DNA from: Equadaptatus sp045642025
GTDB lineage: Bacteria; Synergistota; Synergistia; Synergistales; Synergistaceae
Length of the DNA stretch: 21,441 nucleotides
NCBI GenBank assembly: GCA_045642025.1
Contig: JAZUIB010000021.1
Location: 1 to 21,441 of the forward strand
Direction: 5' to 3'
The notes beneath the pieces were generated by a model. The model was given only the letters and a program-made list of their open reading frames with translations, did no database searches and was not told the DNA's origin. This document shows positions 16,801-21,441 of this stretch, piece by piece. The position numbers and the translations under genes are program-made. Each line of letters starts with the position of its first letter. The first letter of the stretch is position 1.

Positions 16801-16959
16801 GCGCCGTAAATCAGGAAAAAGTACGAGTAACGGCGCGTTTGCATTTCTACATATCCAACAACGCAATGCACCTTCTGAATTAAGGTGCAGCGATATACCT
16901 TTTTTCCATTGACTTATATCTGCTGAAAAAATTGTTGAAACTTCCAGTTTAATAACCAT
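13843..16959 (-). CDS. mfd: Transcription-repair coupling factor Mfd
   Basis: Mfd frees RNA polymerase stalled at DNA lesions and recruits the UvrAB system. The 1038-residue protein is about 100 residues shorter than E. coli Mfd but has all regions. The UvrB-like N-terminus includes GQFAVRGSIIDVF (157-169). The RNA-polymerase-interacting domain is about 388-445 (WVTHEDYGLAHY). Helicase motifs are GDVGFGKT (537-544), DEEH (638-641), SATPIPR (664-670), then TTIVESGLDIP and QLRGRVGR. A C-terminal TRCF domain ends the protein. No Shine-Dalgarno is visible before the ATG, and no better start exists nearby. A 108-nt A/T-rich gap separates it from pth and may hold a promoter I could not define; it includes the 12-bp palindrome aatatcgatatt (17051-17062). 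Confidence 0.97.
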   Translation of the reverse strand: MVIKLEVSTIFSADISQWKKGISLHLNSEGALRCWICRNANAPLLVLFPDLRRARDFVCDSKELKLFKNAELLPELSFSEDYVQNSATEAKRGAVISRFKSGNIDILAATPSALTAPFALGGDKFELICGRQVDRHQLVSWLESKSYERCDLVWSPGQFAVRGSIIDVFSPSDAYPLRIEFFDDEIDSMRRFIADTQKKVANTDNAVLQGLNGNTKADLWSMFPENMRVVYFDPAALDSSAENDEWLRNNVSIKTDIDVSEWPLWIDVRRRLSKFPQLRIVRDYDKADIRFDVIQFPNFRGRTSDLNIYCKKLASEGFKLLVYSEVESNISWAEKCGYKTQHGLLSSGFVDYAEKIAVISDLELSGVTLHTGTAGKRVPQDWGEILLKGQWVTHEDYGLAHYAGSQLIETASGFQEYIVLNFAGAERLLVPLMQFYKITPYTVFPGEEPIADSLRSSRWKRSSEKARAVAAAAARELSEVYAQRELSNGYKFERNTDLMKELEDGFAYTETADQLKAINEVISDMESKLPMDRLLVGDVGFGKTEVALRAAGESVFNGKQTALLVPTTLLANQHFKTFTTRFAHLPVRVEVLSRFVPPKQQKNILRDLSDGKVDILIGTHRLLSDDVQFKNLGLVIVDEEHRFGVMHKEKLKKLTPGVDVLMLSATPIPRSLSMSLSGLRDMSLLETPPQRRLPVITVVRRWSEDLLKNAVYREKNRGGQIFFIHNRINDIMERAVMLKRLFPKLSIEVAHSKTSETELEGIMDRFISGTIDILLCTTIVESGLDIPSANTLIVDDAHELGIAQMYQLRGRVGRREEQAYAFFFYPRDIKLSREAEDRLDAIAELDEIGAGYRLAQTDLQLRGCGDIIGTAQHGHGNKVGYRKYCDMLSDEIAKLKGKEHCYADVQVGFPLTISPQYLPQESLRIAFYRRMLKISSLRDEQELRLETEDRYGKITGSADMLLKLNAVRAELAKQGITKIEIARDNCILFGDTSKIKKELKLPVGWFHKADGSVYGHGGCRGINELYNAVYEAEKQNCN

Positions 16960-17067
16960 GTCTTATAATTGTGGTAATATTTAACATATAATTGTAATCA
17001 GTATATAAAGTATTTTTTAAATGATACAGAAACTTTTGAATTAACTCAGAAATATCGATATTATCTT

Positions 17068-17658
17068 TTATTCACACTGCTCAGTTTCAAGTGAAATACT
17101 GTTTATATTGTTCATTGCTTTTTGTATATCTTCCTGAATCCACATCTCAACTGCTTCCCATGCGGCATCGGTTAGTTTGTCCCATATTTTGCACTGTTTC
17201 TTTGGTATTGTGCTGAGCACCCACTCAGCCATGTTTTTGTCATGCTCTGGCATGCCGATGCCAATACGAATACGCGGTATTTCCAGCGTATCCAGCGCGG
17301 CTATTATTGACTTCATGCCATTTTGTCCCCCAGCACTCCCTTTCTCTCTCATACGGAGTCTACCGAAAGGAAGTGAGACATCGTCATATATTACCAGTAC
17401 ATCTTTGGGGGTTAGATTCTGATAATTAACTGCCTCAATAACAGAAAGTCCGCTGAGGTTCATATAAGTATGCGGTTTCAGCAAAGCAATTCTTTCTCCT
17501 TTATGGAGAACGGGACCCCAAAAATCCCCGCGAAATTTGTTCTGGGGTGCTGAAAGTGAAAGGCGCGACACAAATCCGTCGAGCATCAGCCACCCGGAAT
17601 TATGCCGCGTCCAAGCATACTCAACCCCGGGGTTGCCTAATCCGACGATGAGCTTCAT
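17068..17658 (-). CDS. pth: Peptidyl-tRNA hydrolase
   Basis: Pth recycles peptidyl-tRNAs released from stalled ribosomes. The 196-residue protein has every catalytic mark: N9 in VGLGNPG, His19 in TRHNSGW, N67 in TYMNLSG, D92 or D93 in IYDDVSLPFGR, and N113 in GSAGGQNGMKS. The length is normal. It starts 25 nt after the rplY stop with only a weak ribosome site (AGGAT) in the gap. The rplY-pth pair is a common bacterial arrangement, as is prs upstream of it. Confidence 0.97.
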   Translation of the reverse strand: MKLIVGLGNPGVEYAWTRHNSGWLMLDGFVSRLSLSAPQNKFRGDFWGPVLHKGERIALLKPHTYMNLSGLSVIEAVNYQNLTPKDVLVIYDDVSLPFGRLRMREKGSAGGQNGMKSIIAALDTLEIPRIRIGIGMPEHDKNMAEWVLSTIPKKQCKIWDKLTDAAWEAVEMWIQEDIQKAMNNINSISLETEQCE

Positions 17659-17683
17659 ATTTGCCAGAATCCTAATTTACGGG

Positions 17684-18346
17684 CTACTCTTCTTTTTTGC
17701 CCTTGGCAACTACTTCAACTTCTGCGCTTACTTCGCCTTCGGTTTCTTCTTCATCAACTATTGATGATTTCGGAGATACGATATGGAAAATTAGCTGCTC
17801 AGCATCTGTGATGTAGGTAACGCCTTCAATTTCCGGAAGGTTTTTGACAAATACTTCTGCGCCTAGTTCAAGTTCTGCAAGGTCAACTGTAACGTTTTCA
17901 GGGATGTTTGCAGGTTCCACCTCGATTTCAACCTGACGAACCGAAGTCTCAAGTACACCGCCTTCTTTTATGCCTTTGCAAATGTCTTTGTTTGTGAAGT
18001 AAACAGGGATTTCAACTTTAATTTTGTGTCCTGCTATAACTTCATAGAGGTCAATGTGGCGAACCTGCTGTGTAAGAGGGTGTCTTTGGACATCTCTGAG
18101 AAGTGCCTGACAGGATTTGCCGTCTTCCATGTTAAGCGTAATAACTGTTGTTTCGCTGAACGGGCTGTTTGCAATGACTGAAATTGCTTTGGCGTTAAGT
18201 GTTCCTGCAAGTCCGTCTTTAAAGTCCGGCCCGTAAAGAACTACAGGAAGTACATTTTTTGCGCGGAGTTTTCTGCAAACACCTTTGCCTGTTGTTTCTC
18301 TTTTGGTGAATTCAAATTTTTGGTTTGTAAGTCTTTTTGCTACCAT
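17684..18346 (-). CDS. rplY: Large-subunit ribosomal protein bL25, long CTC/TL5 form
   Basis: This protein binds 5S rRNA. The 220-residue form has the L25 domain (about 1-92; e.g. RKLRAKNVLPVVLYGP) followed by the TL5-type C-terminal beta domain (e.g. DLYEVIAGHKIKVEIPV and PENVTVDLAELELGAE) and an acidic, Glu/Val-rich tail. Thus it is the CTC-like long form rather than the short E. coli form. The start is the ATG at 18344-18346 with GGAGGG 7 nt upstream; an ATG 15 nt earlier lies right on that ribosome site and is not credible. It lies 62 nt after prs and 25 nt before pth. Confidence 0.95.
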   Translation of the reverse strand: MVAKRLTNQKFEFTKRETTGKGVCRKLRAKNVLPVVLYGPDFKDGLAGTLNAKAISVIANSPFSETTVITLNMEDGKSCQALLRDVQRHPLTQQVRHIDLYEVIAGHKIKVEIPVYFTNKDICKGIKEGGVLETSVRQVEIEVEPANIPENVTVDLAELELGAEVFVKNLPEIEGVTYITDAEQLIFHIVSPKSSIVDEEETEGEVSAEVEVVAKGKKEE

Positions 18347-18408
18347 TATGTTTCCCTCCAATAATTTATATTGCTGATTTTAGAGTTTTGTTTATAACTG
18401 CTTATTTA

Positions 18409-19380
18409 TTAAAACAGAATGCTTACGGATTCGTCGGCATGAGCTCTTCTGATGACTTCCGCAAACAGCGGCGCAATTGAAAGAACTTTAATCCGGTCAA
18501 TCTGTTTATTTTTAGGAAGAGGAATTGTATCTGTAATTATAAGTTCTTCCAGCACTGAGTCAGTGATTCTGTCGATTGCGGGACCTGAAAGAACACCGTG
18601 CGTAGCACATGCGTAAACTTTTGTCGCGCCTCTTTCTTTGAGTGCAGCAGCTGCCTTACAGATTGTACCGGCAGTATCTATTATATCATCTACAAGTACG
18701 GCTGTTCTGCCTTTGACATCTCCGATAATATCCATTACTTCACACAGGTTTGCGATTTCATGTGAACGGCGTTTGTCGACAATGGCAAGATCAGTATTAT
18801 GACCAAGCTGTGTCGCGAACTTTCTTGCTCTGGCAACTCCGCCGATGTCTGGCGAAACTACTACAAGATTGCCGTCTTCGACCTGTTTTTTGAGTGTATT
18901 TGCGAAATAGGAAGCAAGGAGAGGAATTCCTGTAAGATGGTCAACTGGAACATCAAAAAAGCCCTGTATCTGTCCAGCATGGAGGTCAGCAACGATCACT
19001 CTGTCTGCTCCGGCCTTATGTATGAGGTCTGCCATAAGTTTTGATGTAATCGGTTCGCGGGCGCGTGTTTTTCTGTCCTGCCGCGCATAGCCATAGTACG
19101 GCATTACAACGTTGATTCTGTAGGCCGAAGCACGTTTGAGCGCATCAATCATGATGAAAAGTTCAATTAGATGTTCGTTTGCCGGTTCACATGTCGGCTG
19201 AACGACATAAACATCTACTCCTCTAACACTTTCCTCAACACACACACCAATTTCCTGGTCAGAAAACCTGAAAAGTTTCGATTCTGAAACAGGTATCCCA
19301 AGACATTTACATACATTTTCTGTGAATGTTTTGTGTGCCGAACCTGAAAATACCTTAATTCCTCTTGCTGTTTCAGCCAT
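18409..19380 (-). CDS. prs: Ribose-phosphate pyrophosphokinase (PRPP synthase)
   Basis: Prs makes PRPP from ribose-5-phosphate and ATP for nucleotide, His, Trp and NAD synthesis. The 323-residue protein shows the class I pattern: FRFSDQEIGVCVEES (37-51), YYGYARQDRKTRAREPITSK (95-114), VADLHAGQIQGFF (130-142) and the PRPP loop VLVDDIIDTAGT (228-239). The start is the ATG at 19378-19380 because GGGAGG lies 9 nt upstream; a longer frame to 19407 has no such support. The ATG overlaps the glmU stop by one base (TAATG). No hairpin is seen between it and rplY. Confidence 0.96.
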   Translation of the reverse strand: MAETARGIKVFSGSAHKTFTENVCKCLGIPVSESKLFRFSDQEIGVCVEESVRGVDVYVVQPTCEPANEHLIELFIMIDALKRASAYRINVVMPYYGYARQDRKTRAREPITSKLMADLIHKAGADRVIVADLHAGQIQGFFDVPVDHLTGIPLLASYFANTLKKQVEDGNLVVVSPDIGGVARARKFATQLGHNTDLAIVDKRRSHEIANLCEVMDIIGDVKGRTAVLVDDIIDTAGTICKAAAALKERGATKVYACATHGVLSGPAIDRITDSVLEELIITDTIPLPKNKQIDRIKVLSIAPLFAEVIRRAHADESVSILF

Positions 19381-20795
19381 TAGTTGCTTCCTCCCTTGGA
19401 TTTCCATGCTTTTTCCAAACGAGCTCTCCAGCCCGCAATATTTTTCTGGCGTGCTCTCCCGACACCCAGAGATTCGTCGGGAATATCCTCGGTAATAACG
19501 GACCCCGCAGCAGTAGACACCTTATCGCCTATAACTACAGGGGCAACAATCATTGTATCACTGCCTATTAAGCAATTGCTGCCAATCTTGGTAGGACTTT
19601 TGTCATGTCCGTCATAGTTGCACGTTATTGTACCTGCGCCAATATTTGTATTTTCGCCTATTTCGGCATCGCCTATATAAGAAAGATGCGGTATTTTAGT
19701 TCCTGCTGAGATATGACTATTCTTTATCTCTACATAACGTCCGGCGAGAGCATTATCATCAAGGCGTGTGTTATTTCTCATAAACACGAAAGGGCCAATC
19801 TTACAACTACTGCCTACACTGCTGTCGTTCATTCTGACATTGCCGATAATATCTGTATCACAGCCTACCGATGAATTTCTTAATACACTGAAACTCCCTA
19901 TTCTGCTACCGCGTCCTATTCTTGAAGTGCCGTACAACTGCACAAACGGCTCAATAAAAACGTCTTCTTCAAGTTCTACTTTGGGACCAATCCAAATACT
20001 GTCAGGATCCGCACATTTTACACCTTTAAGCATCCAGTCGCGGAGAATTCTTTTACGCATAACAGCGGTAGCTTCCGCAAGCTGTACAGGATCGTTGATA
20101 CCAAGGAAATCCTGCGGATTATCTGTTTTAACGGCATTGAGTGCCCCGCCATCGCTTTCGATAAGCGAAAGCGCGTCCGGCAGATAATATTCATTCTGAT
20201 TGTTTTCGCAGCCGATTCTGTCAATAACGGCAGCAAGCGCTTTTGTGCTGAAAATATACATGCCGCTGTTGACTTCTTTGCACTGCTTCTGCTGCTCGTC
20301 CGTGTCTTTTTCCTCAACAATGCGGATTGAACTGCCATTTCGGATAACTCTGCCGTAACCCTTGGGATTGTCAAGCTCAAAACTGAGAAAACTGCACATA
20401 CAGCCGGACGAAATATGCTCAGCGACAAAATCCGACAGCGACTCTGCTGTGATAAGCGGTGTGTCGCCGGTCAGAATCATAACGTTGTCATAATTCTGCC
20501 ACCAGTTCTGAGCAAGTTTTGCTGCATGCCCAGTACCTAGCTGCTCTTTCTGCCATATAACGTTAACGTCCGTAAATTCAGACTGAACGTACTTCTCTAC
20601 CTGCTCGCCGCCGAAACCGACCATTACGGCGATGTCAGAATTGTCAAAACCGGCGCCTTTTACCGAGTTGAGAGGATAACTGATAATCGGCTCTTCCATA
20701 ATCTGCTGAAGAACCTTGGGAGTACTGCTGTGCATACGCGTACCTTTACCTGCTGCAAGTATCAAAGCGCAGATAGACTGACCATTCTGCTGCAT
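19380..20795 (-). CDS. glmU: Bifunctional GlmU: N-acetylglucosamine-1-phosphate uridyltransferase / glucosamine-1-phosphate acetyltransferase
   Basis: GlmU makes UDP-N-acetylglucosamine, the entry sugar for peptidoglycan and lipid A. The 471-residue protein has the nucleotidyltransferase domain with LILAAGKGTRMHSSTPKVL (11-29, Lys27 conserved) and LTGDTPL. It then has a left-handed beta-helix with hexapeptide repeats and the acetyltransferase stretch IGAGTITCNYDGHDKSPTKIG. The C-terminal ITEDIPDESLGVGRARQ is typical. Length is close to the usual 455-460. GGGAG lies 9 nt before the ATG. It begins 23 nt after the tRNA-Gln 3' end on the same strand and overlaps prs by one base. Confidence 0.97.
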   Translation of the reverse strand: MQQNGQSICALILAAGKGTRMHSSTPKVLQQIMEEPIISYPLNSVKGAGFDNSDIAVMVGFGGEQVEKYVQSEFTDVNVIWQKEQLGTGHAAKLAQNWWQNYDNVMILTGDTPLITAESLSDFVAEHISSGCMCSFLSFELDNPKGYGRVIRNGSSIRIVEEKDTDEQQKQCKEVNSGMYIFSTKALAAVIDRIGCENNQNEYYLPDALSLIESDGGALNAVKTDNPQDFLGINDPVQLAEATAVMRKRILRDWMLKGVKCADPDSIWIGPKVELEEDVFIEPFVQLYGTSRIGRGSRIGSFSVLRNSSVGCDTDIIGNVRMNDSSVGSSCKIGPFVFMRNNTRLDDNALAGRYVEIKNSHISAGTKIPHLSYIGDAEIGENTNIGAGTITCNYDGHDKSPTKIGSNCLIGSDTMIVAPVVIGDKVSTAAGSVITEDIPDESLGVGRARQKNIAGWRARLEKAWKSKGGSN

Positions 20796-20818
20796 TAAAA
20801 ATTCTCCCGTACATAAAT

Positions 20819-20895
20819 TGGCTGGGGTAGATGGATTCGAACCATCGTAAACGGAGTCAAAGTCCGCCGCCTTAACCTACCTGGGCTATACCCCA
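20819..20895 (-). tRNA. tRNA-Gln (anticodon TTG)
   Basis: Read on the minus strand, this 77-nt stretch folds as a complete tRNA. The acceptor is TGGGGTA paired with TACCCCA, followed by discriminator G and encoded CCA. The D arm has GCCC/GGC and AGGTAGGTTAA. The anticodon stem is GCGGA/TCCGT with loop CTTTGAC, so the anticodon is TTG (reads CAA). The T arm is GATGG-TTCGAAT-CCATC. The U-start acceptor with a weak first pair is normal for glutamine tRNA. It precedes glmU with no terminator between. Confidence 0.97.
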
Positions 20896-20907
20896 AGACA
20901 CTGGAAG

Positions 20908-20935
20908 ATTATACCAAAAAACGCTGATTTAGCAA
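20908..20935 (-). promoter_or_regulatory. Sigma-70-type promoter for tRNA-Gln (and probably glmU onward)
   Basis: On the minus strand there is TTGCTA (20930-20935) as -35 and a perfect TATAAT (20908-20913) as -10, 16 bp apart. The -10 ends 12 nt before the mature tRNA 5' end, leaving a short leader. This is the clearest promoter in the window. Since nothing like a terminator separates the tRNA from glmU, it probably serves both. A 9-bp direct repeat (aactgtact, 20959-20967 and 20971-20979) lies just upstream. Confidence 0.75.
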
Positions 20936-21040
20936 GACAAAACTTATAAAGAGATAAAAACTGTACTTCTAACTGTACTGCCCTTTTGGAAACTGCTATA
21001 TCCACAAAACTTTAGTTAATTTTAAAAATATTATTAAACT

Positions 21041-21060
21041 GATATTTATAATTAAATATC
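21041..21060. repeat. 20-bp A/T-rich perfect inverted repeat
   Basis: GATATTTA and TAAATATC flank the 4-nt loop TAAT. No T-tract follows on either strand, so it is not a classic terminator. It may be a protein-binding dyad or chance structure in A/T-rich DNA, about 105 bp upstream of the tRNA-Gln promoter's -35. Confidence 0.6.
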
Positions 21061-21224
21061 GTTGTTAACTCAGACATTGCAACGCTTTGCGGCGGTTTTG
21101 TTTTTCATTTTACGTTCACAGACTGATAATCTTGCATTGATATTTGTTTGGCTTTCCGTTTCTTCCTTCAAAAATCAGAGGGCTGTCCGCAGATTTATAT
21201 ATGGAGGGTGTTGTTAATAAAAAA

Positions 21225-21287
21225 CAATGACACAAAAAAGCAATTACAAAAAAGTCAATGACTGAAAGAAACAATTACAGAAAAAGG
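21225..21287. repeat. Four degenerate tandem units of 15-16 bp
   Basis: Units start at 21225, 21241, 21256 and 21272. They alternate between CAATGAC and CAATTAC heads, each followed by an A-rich tail (for example caattacaaaaaagt and caattacagaaaaagg). Lengths are 16, 15, 16 and 16. The units are too short and too close together for CRISPR spacers. Function unknown. Confidence 0.6.
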
Positions 21288-21329
21288 AGAATCGCGATAA
21301 ACTGCAATTTTCAAACTGACAGCTAAATC

Positions 21330-21384
21330 AACCGTTTTCTGTTTTGCTTTCCTTGCTGCAAGGCAGGCAAAACAGAGCGCGGTT
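21330..21384. repeat. Large imperfect hairpin
   Basis: Nested complementary arms are AACCG (21330-21334) with CGGTT (21380-21384), CTGTTTTGC (21339-21347) with GCAAAACAG (21367-21375), and CCTTG (21351-21355) with CAAGG (21359-21363) around the loop CTG. Internal loops are 4/4 and 3/3. No T-run follows on either strand, so it does not look like an intrinsic terminator. Confidence 0.7.
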
Positions 21385-21441
21385 AAGGAATGCGTAACCA
21401 TCGTTTTGGCGAGGCTTTCCGCAGCTTTTGTCAATAATCAC

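Larger units (their letters stand above)
20936..21441. other. Intergenic region with no recognisable gene; structured, possible dispersed repeat
   Basis: About 500 bp up to the window edge contain no protein I recognise on either strand. The left part (to about 21060) is very A/T-rich. The right part carries a degenerate short tandem repeat and a large imperfect hairpin, listed separately. Two short minus-strand frames are open: 21116-21274 (52 codons, TTG start) and 21255-21434 (59 codons, TTG start, or 48 from the ATG at 21401). Neither has a visible ribosome site, and they overlap each other, which argues against both being genes. Confidence 0.5.

Noticed and set aside
21225..21287. CRISPR array
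   Set aside because: Units are only 15-16 bp, imperfect and without spacers; no cas genes are near.
21330..21384. Rho-independent terminator
   Set aside because: The hairpin has internal loops and no T-run follows on either strand.
21255..21434. A small protein gene on the minus strand (59 codons from TTG, 48 from ATG)
   Set aside because: No ribosome site, overlaps the tandem repeat and hairpin, and another short frame overlaps it; kept only as part of the unexplained region.

Overview
The window reads as a chromosomal piece of a bacterium with mostly housekeeping content. My best guess is a diderm lineage near Synergistota. Reasons are the block mazG-nifU-phoH-pgpH-ybeY-era-recO-dgt, an OPT transporter paired with a PqqD-like protein, and a small type IV pilus cluster with a GspC/PilP-like protein. 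This rests on gene order and protein style only, so a Firmicutes-like origin remains possible. By eye the left 4 kb is more A+T-rich (about 35% G+C in a sampled line) than the core (up to about 48% in a sampled line).

Layout. Positions 1-250 hold the 3' end of an IS30-family element. Positions 294-3474 (+) hold pilC, a prepilin, pilM and a GspC/PilP-like inner-membrane protein. No assembly ATPase (PilB), PilN/PilO or secretin is visible. A lone five-helix DMT-type permease follows at 3648-4076 (+). Everything from 4156 to 20895 then lies on the minus strand.

Read in the direction of transcription (right to left), that block is tRNA-Gln(UUG), glmU, prs, rplY/ctc, pth, mfd, mazG, a NifU C-terminal protein, phoH, pgpH, ybeY, era, recO, dgt, an OPT transporter and the PqqD-like protein. 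The clearest promoter sits just upstream of the tRNA. Many genes overlap or nearly touch (glmU/prs, nifU/phoH/pgpH/ybeY/era/recO), and I saw no convincing intrinsic terminator, so long co-transcripts are likely.

Functions group as precursor supply (UDP-GlcNAc by GlmU, PRPP by Prs), translation quality and ribosome biogenesis (L25, Pth, YbeY, Era, PhoH), DNA repair and nucleotide hygiene (Mfd, RecO, MazG, Dgt), c-di-AMP turnover (PgpH), Fe-S assembly (NifU) and peptide or chelate uptake (OPT).

The right edge (about 20936-21441) has no recognisable gene. It carries an A+T palindrome, a degenerate 15-16-bp repeat, a large imperfect hairpin and two short open frames, and could be a dispersed repeat. 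The most interesting leads are the OPT/PqqD-like pair, the IS30 end abutting pilC with an apparently leaderless promoter, the compact PilM/GspC-like pair, the 27-bp palindrome inside the permease gene and the structured right edge.
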